Shown: positions 48,472 through 57,095 of the stretch, one piece after another
Layout: every line of letters starts with the position of its first letter
Position numbering within the stretch: the first letter of the stretch is position 1
Source: Nocardiopsis xinjiangensis YIM 90004
Lineage (GTDB): Bacteria; Actinomycetota; Actinomycetes; Streptosporangiales; Streptosporangiaceae
NCBI RefSeq assembly: GCF_000341145.1
Contig: NZ_ANBE01000003.1
Location: 105,264 to 162,358 of the forward strand
Direction: 5' to 3'
Length of the DNA stretch: 57,095 bases
Notes under the pieces: generated by a model
The model's input: the letters and a program-made list of their open reading frames with translations, nothing else
What the model was told of the DNA's origin: nothing
Databases searched by the model: none
Translations under genes and position numbers: made by a program

Positions 48472-51435
48472 TTGACAACAGTGCTAATCGCGCATTTCAT
48501 CGCTGCGGCGGTGGCTCCCTTACTGATACGCAGGTGGGGCCGTAACGCCTTCCTCGCGCTCGCCGTGGTCCCCGGCCTCTCCACGGTCTGGGCCTTCTTC
48601 CAGCTCCCCACCATCCTCGGCGGCGATGCGCTGTCCTCCTCCCACGCGTGGGCCCCGGAGTTCTCTCTCCGCCTGGGCCTGCACATGGACGCCCTCGGCC
48701 TGCTGATGACCCTCATCGCGGCCGGGGTGGGCACGCTCATCCTCATCTACTGCGCCCGTTACTTCAGCGAATCCGAGCCCGGGCTGGGCCGGTTCGCCGG
48801 AGTGTTCGTGGCGTTCGCCGGCGCGATGCTCGGGCTCGTCCTGGCCGACGACCTCATCCAGCTCTTCGTGTACTGGGAGCTGACCACGGTCTTCTCCTAC
48901 CTGCTCGTGGGACACAACACCGAGCTGAAGGAGAGCCGCCGCGCCGCCATGACGGCGCTGACCGTCACCACACTCGGCGGCCTGGCGATGCTCGTCGGCA
49001 TGGTCATGCTCGGCGAGACCGCCGGGACCTACGTGATCGCCGAGATCGTCCAGGCCCCACCCGAGGGGCCGCTCATCAACGCAGCGCTCGTGCTGATCAT
49101 GATCGGCGCGATGTCGAAGTCGGCGCTGTTCCCGTTCAGCCTGTGGCTGCCCGCCGCCATGCGCGCTCCCACACCGGTCTCCGGTTACCTGCACGCCGCG
49201 GCGATGGTCAAAGCGGGTGTCTACCTGGTCGCCCGCCTCACCCCCGCGTTCGGGGACGTGGCCGTGTGGCAGACGATGGCAGTGTTCTTCGGGGCCCTGA
49301 CCATGGTGCTGGCCGGTTGGAAGGCCCTGCGCCAGACCGACTTGAAGCTCGTCCTGGCCTCGGGCACCATCAGCCAGCTCGGCTTCCTCATCACCCTGCT
49401 CGGCACCGGGAACCAGTACGCCGCACTCGCCGGCATCTCCATGCTGTTGGCGCACACCCTCTTCAAGGCGCCGTTGTTCCTCGCGGTCGGCATCATCGAC
49501 CACAGCACCGGGACCCGGGACATCCGCAAGCTCTCCGGGCTGCGCGGCTCCATGCCGGGCACGTTCTGGATCTCGGTCGTGGCGGCCGCATCCATGTCCG
49601 GTCTGCCACCCACCCTCGGCTTCGCCGCCAAGGAGCTGGCTTTCGGCGCCTACGTCGGCGGCGGGCTCCTCGACACCGTCGTCCTGACCGGGCTGGTCGT
49701 GGGTTCCGTCTTCACCGTGGCCTACAGCCTGCGGTTCCTGTGGGGGGCCTTCTCCACCAAGGAGGACGTGCCCGACACCCACGTGCACGCGCCCGGACCG
49801 CTCTTCCTGGCCCCGGCCGCGGTCCTGGCCGCGCTCAGCCTCCTCGGCGGCCTGTTCTCCTCCCGGTTGGAACCGCTGTTCGCCCTCTACGCCGACACCG
49901 TCGAGCCCCTCGGCCCCGGCGGACACGAGGCACACCTGGCGCTCTGGCACGGGTGGGAGCTGCCGCTGCTGCTGTCGGCGGTCTGTCTCGTCGGCGGTGC
50001 GCTCCTGTTCCGGTTCCGGGACGGGGTGGAACGCGTCAACCGCGCCATGGCCGTGGTCGACGCCGACCGCAACTACCGCCGTATGCTCACCGGGCTGGAC
50101 AAACTCGCCCTGCAGGCCACCGGCGCCACCCAGCGCGGTTCACTGCCGGTCTACCTCGGGACGATCCTGGTCGTGCTGATCATCGGCGCTACCTGGCCGA
50201 TCATCACCGGCCGCATCTGGGAACTGCCCACACCGGAAATGCGCCTGTGGGACACCCCGGTCCAGGTCATCCCGGCCGTCATCATGCTCGTGACCGCCCT
50301 GGCCGCGGTCTTCGTGCGACGCCGCCTGTACTCGGTGATCCTGATCGGCATCAGCGGTTACGGCTGCGCCGCCCTGTTCTACCTGCAGGCCGCACCCGAC
50401 ATCGCGCTCACCCAGTTCCTGGTGGAGACCGTCAGCCTGGTCGTGTTCGTGCTGGTGTTGCGGCGCCTGCCCACGAACTTCTCGGCGCCCGCCCTGCGCG
50501 GCCGCCGTGTGTGGAACCTGGCCATCGGTGCCGCCACCGGCCTGGTCGCCTCGTTCATGACCTACTACGCGCTGGCCGGCCGTCAGGAGGGGTCGATCGC
50601 CTCCCTGTACCCGGACGCCGCACGCGACGCCGGGGGCGAGAACATCATCTCGGTGCTGCTGCTCGATGTCCGTGCCTGGGACACCATGGGCGAGATCTCG
50701 GTACTGGCCGCCGCCGCTGCCGGCGTGGCCAGCCTGATGTTCCTGCGCCGCCGTCCCCAGTCCCGGAAGCTCCCCGGCCAGGCGATGGCTCTGTCCGTCA
50801 CCTACCCGCCGAAGGAGCCCCACGGGCACGCCGAGGCGAGCCTGGGCAGGATCGCGTTCGCTCCGACATCCATGCACGTCAGGCCGCAGTGGAACCGCAC
50901 GTGGCTGCCGGGCGCGGGCACCCAGCCCACCGAGCGCCGCTCGATCATCTTCGAGGTGATCTCACGGTTCCTCTTCCCGGTGATCATGGTGATCTCGTTG
51001 TACCTGCTCCTGACCGGCCACACGGCCGTCGGCGGCGGTTTCGCCGGCGGCATCGTGGCAGGCCTGGCCTTCATCGTGCGCTACCTGGCCGGGGGACGCT
51101 ACGAGCTGTACTCCACCGCGTGGGTCCAACCCGGCTCGCTCATCGGTACGGGTCTGGCCGTGGCCACCGGTACCGGGCTCGCCGGTGCGTTCTTCGGCGA
51201 CGCCGTCCTCGCCGGCGCCCACGGATACGTGGACTTCTGGATTCTGGGTGAGGCCCACCTGACCGTGTCCATGCTCTTCGACATCGGTGTCTACCTGCTG
51301 GTGATCGGCCTGATCCTGGACATCCTCAGGAGCCTGGGCGCCCGCATCGACGAGCAGATCGAGAGGGACGCCTCCGAGGCCGACGAAGAGTCGCGGGCCG
51401 AGGCCACCAAGCGAGTCGAGGAGGTCACCCCGTGA
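48472..51435 (+). CDS. mrpA: Mrp Na+/H+ antiporter subunit A (MrpA-MrpB fusion)
   Basis: 987 aa from TTG at 48472 with GGAGGGG upstream; the upstream ATG at 48391 lacks a membrane-protein context. The NuoL-like core (LVLADDLIQLFVYWELTTVF, MSKSALFPFSLWLPAAMRAP, TPVSGYLHAAAMVKAGVYLV) spans about residues 70-420. The C-terminal MnhB domain (LLTGHTAVGGGFAGGIVAGL) starts near 830. This A-B fusion is common in actinobacteria and explains the lack of a separate mrpB. It exports Na+ for H+ and supports alkali and salt tolerance. Confidence 0.93.
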   Translation: MTTVLIAHFIAAAVAPLLIRRWGRNAFLALAVVPGLSTVWAFFQLPTILGGDALSSSHAWAPEFSLRLGLHMDALGLLMTLIAAGVGTLILIYCARYFSESEPGLGRFAGVFVAFAGAMLGLVLADDLIQLFVYWELTTVFSYLLVGHNTELKESRRAAMTALTVTTLGGLAMLVGMVMLGETAGTYVIAEIVQAPPEGPLINAALVLIMIGAMSKSALFPFSLWLPAAMRAPTPVSGYLHAAAMVKAGVYLVARLTPAFGDVAVWQTMAVFFGALTMVLAGWKALRQTDLKLVLASGTISQLGFLITLLGTGNQYAALAGISMLLAHTLFKAPLFLAVGIIDHSTGTRDIRKLSGLRGSMPGTFWISVVAAASMSGLPPTLGFAAKELAFGAYVGGGLLDTVVLTGLVVGSVFTVAYSLRFLWGAFSTKEDVPDTHVHAPGPLFLAPAAVLAALSLLGGLFSSRLEPLFALYADTVEPLGPGGHEAHLALWHGWELPLLLSAVCLVGGALLFRFRDGVERVNRAMAVVDADRNYRRMLTGLDKLALQATGATQRGSLPVYLGTILVVLIIGATWPIITGRIWELPTPEMRLWDTPVQVIPAVIMLVTALAAVFVRRRLYSVILIGISGYGCAALFYLQAAPDIALTQFLVETVSLVVFVLVLRRLPTNFSAPALRGRRVWNLAIGAATGLVASFMTYYALAGRQEGSIASLYPDAARDAGGENIISVLLLDVRAWDTMGEISVLAAAAAGVASLMFLRRRPQSRKLPGQAMALSVTYPPKEPHGHAEASLGRIAFAPTSMHVRPQWNRTWLPGAGTQPTERRSIIFEVISRFLFPVIMVISLYLLLTGHTAVGGGFAGGIVAGLAFIVRYLAGGRYELYSTAWVQPGSLIGTGLAVATGTGLAGAFFGDAVLAGAHGYVDFWILGEAHLTVSMLFDIGVYLLVIGLILDILRSLGARIDEQIERDASEADEESRAEATKRVEEVTP

Positions 51436-52262
51436 GCGATTCACCGAGTCTGACCCTCGTCATCGTCATCGGCGTCCTGGTCGCCGTGGGTGTGGTGCTG
51501 CTCCTCGAGCGCAGCCTCACCCGCGTCCTCCTCGGCTTCGTGGTGATGAGCAACGGGGTCAACCTGATGCTTCTGGCCGCCGGCGGCCAGAAGGGCGGTC
51601 CCCCCGTCCTCTGGTTCGGTGACGAGACCCGGATGACCGATCCCCTGCCTCAGGCGATGATCCTGACCGCGATCGTCATCACCCTGGGCCTGACCGCGTT
51701 CCTGTTGGCGATGGCCTACCGGAACTGGCAGCTCGAGGGCAACGACGAGGTCCAGGACGACGCCGAGGACCTGCGGATCGCGTACGGCGAGGGCCGGCGC
51801 GCGGTGCGGCGCCGCTTCCAGCAGGAGCGCCGCCGCCTGCGGGCCGACATCCGCCGCCAGCGGGCCGAACTCCAGGCCACCATCGCGGCCGCCGACGCCC
51901 AGGAGCTGGCCGAGCAGGCCCGCATCAAGGCGGAGATCGCGGCGGCCCAGGCCGAACTGGCACGCCACGAGGTCGAGGCCGAGGACGGTGAGGCCGACGA
52001 ACGCTCGCAGGAGACCATGCGTCGTCTCAGTGAACGTTCGGAGACCATGACCGCCCAGGTCAACGAATTGCGCGGCCGTATCCGACTGGGGCGCCGGCGC
52101 CTGCGGGAGCACCGCAGGGCCGACCGTGCCGCCGAGCGTGAACTGTGGCGCGAACTGCGCCGCAGGATCCATGCCCAGCGGCGCGAGGCGAGCCGGTCGA
52201 TGCGTGCCGAGCGTGAACGCCTCGCTCGTGCCGAGGACAGCGATCTGCAAAGGGGCGAGTGA
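51432..52262 (+). CDS. mrpC: Mrp antiporter subunit C with long charged C-terminal extension
   Basis: 276 aa from GTG, overlapping the mrpA stop (GTGA). Residues 1-100 are the NuoK-like MrpC: three helices, LLERSLTRVLLGFVVMSNGV and DPLPQAMILTAIVITLGLTA. MrpC proteins are usually 110-170 aa. Here residues about 105-276 form an Arg/Glu/Ala-rich helix (VRRRFQQERRRLRADIRRQR, AEIAAAQAELARHEVEAEDG), probably a cytoplasmic coiled coil. It is required in the antiporter complex; the extension's role is unknown. Confidence 0.92.
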   Translation: MSDSPSLTLVIVIGVLVAVGVVLLLERSLTRVLLGFVVMSNGVNLMLLAAGGQKGGPPVLWFGDETRMTDPLPQAMILTAIVITLGLTAFLLAMAYRNWQLEGNDEVQDDAEDLRIAYGEGRRAVRRRFQQERRRLRADIRRQRAELQATIAAADAQELAEQARIKAEIAAAQAELARHEVEAEDGEADERSQETMRRLSERSETMTAQVNELRGRIRLGRRRLREHRRADRAAERELWRELRRRIHAQRREASRSMRAERERLARAEDSDLQRGE

Positions 52263-53923
52263 CCATGGGAGAGTCCTTCTTCGCCGACGTTCTCCATCTA
52301 CTCGTTCCGCTGCCGGTGATCCTGCCGCTGTTCGCGGCGGGTGTGAAGTTCGCGCTCGGTAATCGCTGGCCCAGGCTCCAGCACTGGCTGAGCGTGGGCA
52401 CGCTCGCCGCCGTGCTGGTCGTCGGTCTGCTGCTGATGTTCGGCGCACACGAACTCGGCCCGCAGGCCGTGCAGCTCGGTGGGTGGGAGGCGCCCATCGG
52501 CATCACGTTGGTCGCCGACCGGCTCGCCGCCCTGATGGTGACGGTGTCGGCCGCGATCACCCTGGCGGTGCTGATCTACTCGATCGGCCAGGGCATGGCC
52601 CCCAAGGCCGAGGTGGCGCCGTTGTCGGTGTACCAGCCGACCTACCTGATCCTGGTCGCGGGTGTCTCCAACGCCTTCCTCGCGGGTGACCTGTTCAACC
52701 TGTACGTGGGCTTCGAGATCCTGTTGACCGCCAGCTACGTGCTGCTGACCCTGGGCGGGACCCAGGCGCGGATGCGCGCGGGCGCCATCTACGTGGTGGT
52801 GTCGCTGGTGTCGTCGGTGCTGTTCCTGATGGCGATCGCGCTGATCTTCGCCGCGACCGGGACCGTGAACATGGCACAGCTGGGCGAGCGCATGCCCGAG
52901 ATCAACAACGAACTCTGGCTGGTGCTGGAGGTCGTCCTGGTCATCGCGTTCGCCATCAAGGCGGCGGTGTTCCCGCTCGCGGCCTGGCTGCCGGACTCCT
53001 ATCCGACCGCCCCGGTGCCGGTCACCGCGGTGTTCGCCGGCCTGCTGACCAAGGTCGGTGTGTACTCGATCATCCGCGTCGAGACGCTCATGTTCCCCGG
53101 TACACAGATCAACACCCTGCTGATGTGGGTGGCGCTGGCGACGATGATCATGGGCATCCTGGGCGCGGTCGCGCAGAACGACATCAAACGATTGTTGTCG
53201 TTCACCCTGGTCAGCCATATCGGCTACATGATCTTCGGTGTGGGGCTCGGCAGTGAGCTGGGGATGGCCGGCGCGGTCTTCTACATCGCGCACCACATCA
53301 CCGTGCAGACCACGTTGTTCCTCATCACGGGTCTGATCGAGCGCAGGGGCGGGTCCACGTCGCTGGACCAGCTCGGGGGTCTGGTGCGCATCGCACCGAT
53401 CCTGGCCCTCCTGTTCTTCGTCCCGGCGATGAACCTGGGCGGGATCCCGCCGCTGTCGGGCTTCCTCGGCAAGATCGGTCTGATGCAGGCCGGTATCGAC
53501 GCCGGGACACCGCTGGCCTACACGCTGGTGGGTGCGTCGGTCCTGACGAGCCTGCTGACCCTGTACGTCATCGCGCGGGTGTGGAACTCCGCGTTCTGGC
53601 GCACACCCTCCGAGGGCATGGTCGCCGAGCCCGGCACCGTGTTGGAGGACACCGAGGCCGACTCCTCGTCGACGGCGGCACTGGGTCCGTCGGACGAGGC
53701 CGTGGGCCCCTCCTCCCGCATCGGCGACACCGACGTGTCCGCGCCGGTGGTCACCTCGGTGGTACTGCCCAAGAGCATGGTCGGCGCCACCATGGCGCTG
53801 GTCGCATTCAGCCTGGCGCTGACGGTCTTCGCCGGCCCGCTCATCGGCTATGCGTCCGACGCCGCCGTGGAGCTGATGGGCCAGACGTCCTACATCGACG
53901 CGGTCCTCGGAGGTACGCGATGA
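52259..53923 (+). CDS. mrpD: Mrp antiporter subunit D
   Basis: 554 aa from GTG at 52259 overlapping the mrpC stop; ATG at 52265 is equally possible. NuoN/L-like ion-translocating subunit: LAGDLFNLYVGFEILLTASY, FAIKAAVFPLAAWLPDSYPT, APVPVTAVFAGLLTKVGVYS, QNDIKRLLSFTLVSHIGYMI. The Glu in NLYVGFE and the Lys in KAAVFPLAAW and LLTKVG are the conserved charged residues of the proton path. A polar insert of about 50 residues (about 460-515) precedes the last helix. Confidence 0.94.
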   Translation: MTMGESFFADVLHLLVPLPVILPLFAAGVKFALGNRWPRLQHWLSVGTLAAVLVVGLLLMFGAHELGPQAVQLGGWEAPIGITLVADRLAALMVTVSAAITLAVLIYSIGQGMAPKAEVAPLSVYQPTYLILVAGVSNAFLAGDLFNLYVGFEILLTASYVLLTLGGTQARMRAGAIYVVVSLVSSVLFLMAIALIFAATGTVNMAQLGERMPEINNELWLVLEVVLVIAFAIKAAVFPLAAWLPDSYPTAPVPVTAVFAGLLTKVGVYSIIRVETLMFPGTQINTLLMWVALATMIMGILGAVAQNDIKRLLSFTLVSHIGYMIFGVGLGSELGMAGAVFYIAHHITVQTTLFLITGLIERRGGSTSLDQLGGLVRIAPILALLFFVPAMNLGGIPPLSGFLGKIGLMQAGIDAGTPLAYTLVGASVLTSLLTLYVIARVWNSAFWRTPSEGMVAEPGTVLEDTEADSSSTAALGPSDEAVGPSSRIGDTDVSAPVVTSVVLPKSMVGATMALVAFSLALTVFAGPLIGYASDAAVELMGQTSYIDAVLGGTR

Positions 53924-54528
53924 TCGAACCGTCCCCGCCGAAGAGCATCCGTGCCATGGGTCTGCGGCGCCGACTCGGTAAGATCCAGATCTCCGTCGCG
54001 CTCGGCATGACGCTGGTGTGGATGCTGCTCTTCGACGCCTTCCAGCTGCGACCGGAGTCGCTGGGGCTGCTGCTTCTGGGATTCCTGGCGTCGGTGGCGA
54101 TCATGCTGGTGTTCCCGCTGCCACCGATCAAACCCGGGTTCCGGTTCTGGCCGGTCCAAGGGGTGTGGATGATCGTCTACATCACCTGGAAGATGTTCGT
54201 GGCGAGTTTCCAGGTGACCGCGCAGATCTTCACCCCGGGTACGGTGCACAGTTCCGTGATCTCGGTGAAACAGCGCACGGGCTCCGACCTGATGCTGGTG
54301 TGCACCGCCATCGTCACGACGGTGATCCCGGGCAGTGTCATCGTCGAGGTGGGCCAGGCCGAGCGTGAGCTGTTCGTGCACGTGCTCGGCGCGGACACCG
54401 AGGAGAAGGTGCGCAACGCCGAGAAGGACGTGCGTGCTCTTGAAGAGCGCCTGGTGCGCGGTCTGGGCACCCGGGCCGACATCGCCGAGCTGGAGGAAGC
54501 CCTGGCTTCCGGAGAGGAGCGCGTGTGA
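53920..54528 (+). CDS. mrpE: Mrp antiporter subunit E
   Basis: 202 aa from the ATG overlapping the mrpD stop (ATGA). MrpE/MnhE fold with helices in the first half (ISVALGMTLVWMLLFDAFQL, SLGLLLLGFLASVAIMLVFP), then the signature WMIVYITWKMFVASFQVTAQ, RTGSDLMLVCTAIVTTVIPG and the cytoplasmic tail with a helical region (EEKVRNAEKDVRALEERLVR). Confidence 0.93.
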   Translation: MIEPSPPKSIRAMGLRRRLGKIQISVALGMTLVWMLLFDAFQLRPESLGLLLLGFLASVAIMLVFPLPPIKPGFRFWPVQGVWMIVYITWKMFVASFQVTAQIFTPGTVHSSVISVKQRTGSDLMLVCTAIVTTVIPGSVIVEVGQAERELFVHVLGADTEEKVRNAEKDVRALEERLVRGLGTRADIAELEEALASGEERV

Positions 54529-54863
54529 CCGCCCTCTGGACCGTGATCGCGGTGGCCCTTGCTCTCGCCGCGTTGCTGAGCACCGCCCGGCTGTTCCTGG
54601 GCCCCAGCATCCTGGACCGGGCACTTTCGGTGGATGTGCTGATCGCCTCGGCCATGACCGGCCTGAGCGCCTACGCGGCCTTCCATCAGGATCCGACGCT
54701 CATGCCGACGCTGCTGGTGCTGGCGCTGGTCGGTTTCACCTCGTCCGTCAGTATCTCGAAGTTCGTCGCCCGGCGTCCCGAGGAGTACGTCCCTCCCCAG
54801 GGAACGACCGATGAGACCGGCACGGGTTCGCAACAGAACACTCCGGACAAGGGAGGATCATGA
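54525..54863 (+). CDS. mrpF: Mrp antiporter subunit F
   Basis: 112 aa from GTG overlapping the mrpE stop (GTGA). Three helices typical of MrpF/PhaF: LALAALLSTARLFLGPSILD, RALSVDVLIASAMTGLSAYA, LLVLALVGFTSSVSISKFVA. The conserved Asp-Arg and Asp in ILDRALSVD are present. A short polar tail runs into mrpG with a 4-bp overlap. Confidence 0.93.
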   Translation: MTALWTVIAVALALAALLSTARLFLGPSILDRALSVDVLIASAMTGLSAYAAFHQDPTLMPTLLVLALVGFTSSVSISKFVARRPEEYVPPQGTTDETGTGSQQNTPDKGGS

Positions 54864-55291
54864 GCGACACGTTCGTGCAGGCACTCGACTGGATCGCCGT
54901 TCTGTGCCTCCTGGCGGGGGCGCTGTTGACGCTCGTGGCCGGCATCGGCCTGGTCCGTTTCCCCGACCTTCTGTCGCGGATGCACACGGCGGCCAAGCCG
55001 CAGGTTCTGGGACTGCTGCTGGTGCTGGTGGGGCTCGCGATCCGGTTGATCCCCGTCGAGACCAATGTGTTCAACGTCGGGACCCTGGCACTGGTGGGCC
55101 TGTTCCAGATCGTGACGATCCCCGTGGCCGGGCACATCGCGGCGCGTGTGGGGTACCGGTCGGGGCGTATCCAGCATGACCTGTTGGTCGAGGACGCACT
55201 GGCCGACCGGATCGCGGAGAAGGAGCGGGCTCAGGAGGAGGCCGAACGCCAGGAGGAACGGGAGCAGGAGAGGGCCGAACGCACCGAGTGA
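54860..55291 (+). CDS. mrpG: Mrp antiporter subunit G
   Basis: 143 aa from the ATG overlapping the mrpF stop. Three helices with the MrpG motif GIGLVRFPDLLSRMHTAAKP, then VLGLLLVLVGLAIRLIP and LALVGLFQIVTIPVAGHIAA. The tail (AEKERAQEEAERQEEREQER) is Glu/Arg-rich, echoing the MrpC extension. It is the last gene of the operon, with a terminator 25 bp downstream. Confidence 0.93.
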   Translation: MSDTFVQALDWIAVLCLLAGALLTLVAGIGLVRFPDLLSRMHTAAKPQVLGLLLVLVGLAIRLIPVETNVFNVGTLALVGLFQIVTIPVAGHIAARVGYRSGRIQHDLLVEDALADRIAEKERAQEEAERQEEREQERAERTE

Positions 55292-55315
55292 GGTGCGCAG
55301 GCACAGGAACCGCGG

Positions 55316-55346
55316 GAGGGGTCGGCGCCGGTGCCGGCCCCTCTTT
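55316..55346 (+). terminator. Terminator of the mrp operon
   Basis: GAGGGGTCGGC pairs with GCCGGCCCCTC (one G-T wobble) around GCCGGT and is followed by TTT: a hairpin with a short U-tract, 25 bp after the mrpG stop. Confidence 0.72.
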
Positions 55347-55396
55347 CATGTGTGGGCCCGGGGCCCGAGACGCTGCCTTGGGCCCCGTCTCGCCGT

Positions 55397-55681
55397 TCAG
55401 CGGTCAGGACGGGTGCCGTGTTCCCGCTCCGGTGGGCCCTGCCGGGGCTCCGCTCGGCTCACGGCGCGGTAGCGGGCGCGTATCCGGCGGTGGGTGGTTC
55501 CGGGATCGACCCCGTGCGGCAGGTTCTCGCGGCCGCCCTCCACGGTGGACTCTCCATCGCCGCCGAAGGTCGTCCGCACGTCCGGTACCCGGTGGAAGGT
55601 CACCTCGTCCGCGCTCGCCCGGGCGCTGATCTCCACGTCGGGCCTGTCACTCGGATCCTCCTCCCGAGACACCGGCCTCAT
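55397..55681 (-). CDS. Small hypothetical protein, second gene of the repeat-protein unit
   Basis: 94 aa, polar and charged, with a possible folded start (RPDVEISARASADEVTFHRV then PDVRTTFGG) and a basic tail. Its ATG overlaps the stop of the upstream gene by 4 bp (55678-55681). No family was recognised. The VEISARASADEVTFHRVPD segment resembles the polar lead of the neighbouring protein's LDVPHLNVDEI region only in style, not in sequence. Confidence 0.55.
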   Translation of the reverse strand: MRPVSREEDPSDRPDVEISARASADEVTFHRVPDVRTTFGGDGESTVEGGRENLPHGVDPGTTHRRIRARYRAVSRAEPRQGPPEREHGTRPDR

Positions 55682-56736
55682 CCCCCTTCACGCGCTGCGC
55701 GGACCACCCGTGAGGCCGCTCCGCCGACCTCCCGGCCGACCTGCTTGGCCCCCGCGCCCAGTCCTTTGAGCAACCTCTGGCCGACCGCGGAGAGCACCTG
55801 TTCGGCCTCGGCCCAGGTCCGGTCCCAGCTCCCGGCGTCGGGCTGCTCGTGGCCGGAGTCGTCCTCGAGACGCTCGTCCGCGGTCCTGTCCTCGGGACGC
55901 TCGATGGCGGCCTCGGGATCGGTCCCATCGGTCTCACGCTCGGCTTCGGAACGCTCACCGCCGTCCTGCCCGGTGTCGGGAGCGCCGTCGGACCGCCCGG
56001 GACCGGCGGCCTCCCCGGACAGCCCGGAGGCCGTTCCCTCCTGGCCGGCCTCCGGCTCCCCCGAGGTGGTGTCGGCGCCCTCCGTCTGCTCCTCCGCGGT
56101 TCTCGTCCCGGGGAGCTCGGCGCCGCCGGCGGCGTCCCGTGCCGCCTCGCTCGCGGTGCCCACGGCCCCCTCGGCCGTTCTTCCGACACCTTCGGCCGCG
56201 CCTCCGACGCTCTCGGCCGTCCTTCCGACGCCTTCGGCCGCCTTGCCCACCCCCTCGGTGGCCCCTACGGCCGTCCGGCCGAGGCTGTCGGCCACCCCTC
56301 CGGCCGTCTCGGCGACCTTACGGGCCGCCGCCTCGACGATCTGCGGGTTCTCGTCGATGGTCTGCAGGACCCGCTCGATGATCGACTCCACGTTGTCGAG
56401 CCGGACCTTCAGGAGGGCTTGGGCCTGGACCCCCTTGATGCCGAGCCGGACCCCGGCGAGGTCCACGTCGGCTCCCACGTCGAGTTGGAGGAGGTCCAGG
56501 ACCCTGGCCTGGAGTGCGACCCGCGCCCGGAGCTTGTCCACCTCCAGGTCGATCTCGTCCACGTTCAGGTGGGGCACGTCCAGGAGGACGTCGGGTTCCT
56601 CTCCGTCCTTTCGTGGTCGGCCCTCGGCGGCCCCGGCCTCGGAGTCGTGTGTCCCGTCCGCGGTACGGTCCGCCGGGTCCACCGACTCCTCCGTCAGCCA
56701 GGACGTGTGGTGCTCTGTCTTGTCTGGCTCACCCAT
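55678..56736 (-). CDS. Actinobacterial repeat-rich amphipathic protein
   Basis: 352 aa from the ATG at 56734-56736 with GGAGAGGGGAG upstream. Residues about 48-135 are a conserved-looking domain (LLDVPHLNVDEIDLEVDKLR, LDVGADVDLAGVRLGIKGVQ, LKVRLDNVESIIERVLQTID) seen in uncharacterised actinobacterial proteins. Then come tandem helical repeats of about 7-11 residues (EGVGKAAEGVGRTAESVGGA, AEGVGRTAEGAVGTASEAAR), an acidic linker and a C-terminal WAEAEQVLSAVGQRLLKGLG amphipathic helix. Candidate roles are surface/granule coating (phasin-like) or envelope attachment. Confidence 0.68.
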   Translation of the reverse strand: MGEPDKTEHHTSWLTEESVDPADRTADGTHDSEAGAAEGRPRKDGEEPDVLLDVPHLNVDEIDLEVDKLRARVALQARVLDLLQLDVGADVDLAGVRLGIKGVQAQALLKVRLDNVESIIERVLQTIDENPQIVEAAARKVAETAGGVADSLGRTAVGATEGVGKAAEGVGRTAESVGGAAEGVGRTAEGAVGTASEAARDAAGGAELPGTRTAEEQTEGADTTSGEPEAGQEGTASGLSGEAAGPGRSDGAPDTGQDGGERSEAERETDGTDPEAAIERPEDRTADERLEDDSGHEQPDAGSWDRTWAEAEQVLSAVGQRLLKGLGAGAKQVGREVGGAASRVVRAAREGG

Positions 56737-57095
56737 GTCTCCCCTCTCCGCGCCGTGCGCGTCGGAGAGCCGACCGGTACACCGCCCGTGCAGGCTCGGA
56801 AGGCGACCGGGCCCCGCGCCGCGCTCTTCTGCGAGAGCCCGACCCCGGGGCTCCTGACCTGGCATTTCAATGTTCGTCCTGTCAGGAAATCCCTGTCAAG
56901 CGGTTGACGCGCTGCGAGCGTCCTGCCGCTTTCCCGGCCACCCCTCTCGGATGCCGTCGACCTCTTCGGCCGGCGTCGACCGGGACCGGATGGGGAACCG
57001 GCGCCCGGTCGGTGCCTCGGTGTCGTGCCGCGCGGGGGAGGGTCGGCGGCCCCGAGCCGGTGGCCCACATGTCGGCCGGACGGGCAAGGGCGGCC
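56737..57095. promoter_or_regulatory. Upstream region of the repeat-protein unit, window edge
   Basis: 359 bp without a supported gene. On the minus strand, TTGACA at 56899-56894 could be a -35 element; the -10 is unclear (AACATT about 19 bp on). TGACAGG occurs twice, 8 bp apart, at this place, a possible activator site. The rest is GC-rich with no recognised element. Confidence 0.4.

Overview
The window comes from a high-GC actinomycete. GC-rich codon use, many GTG/TTG starts, DUF397/XRE pairs, an ECF sigma–anti-sigma operon, a ClpP pair beside a ClgR/PopR-like regulator and a seven-subunit Mrp antiporter point to a Nocardiopsis-like Streptosporangiales genome. That placement is inference from gene content.

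Layout. 1–9,030: a truncated nitronate monooxygenase, two separate penicillin-acylase-family Ntn hydrolases, an SDR/TetR divergent pair, a DUF1918 gene and a quinone-oxidoreductase-like enzyme. 9,090–12,540: a scarred accessory strip with the C-terminal stump of a type I-E CRISPR Cas6e, a low-GC exported protein, two tandem XRE+DUF397 modules (one regulator decayed) and a three-gene small-ORF operon. 12,550–17,500 (minus): TetR, a small membrane protein, and an operon of ECF sigma, membrane anti-sigma, ABC ATPase, ABC permease and ABC ATPase. 17,690–23,470: VOC protein, a YjbR gene split by a deleted IS200/IS605-type element, an ABC-F ATPase with a structured leader, a DUF6882-type protein and an exported amine oxidase.

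23,478–40,521 is the centrepiece: a divergent, tightly coupled type IV secretion-like cluster. The minus arm holds a lysozyme-like/NlpC-P60 hydrolase, a lipoprotein and three membrane or charged proteins. The plus arm holds a DUF6668-like protein with a degenerate P-loop, a two-helix pilin-like protein, a VirB8-like protein, a VirB6/TrbL-like channel carrying a second copy of the pilin-like domain, a SCO6880-family protein, a VirB4-like ATPase, a VirD4/TraG-like coupling ATPase, DUF4913, a nucleoside hydrolase, a HAD-like protein and a lipoprotein. No relaxase, integrase or att site is visible, so it is either the edge of a mobile element or a transfer machine used for something else.

40,840–57,095: pyridoxine kinase PdxK, a Gfo/Idh/MocA oxidoreductase, a GlsB-like stress membrane protein, a frameshifted NB-ARC regulator, a PopR/ClgR-like regulator convergent with two clpP genes (24-bp palindrome upstream), MarR divergent from mrpABCDEFG (MrpC carries a long charged extension), and a two-gene unit encoding a repeat-rich amphipathic protein. 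No tRNA, rRNA or CRISPR array was recognised.
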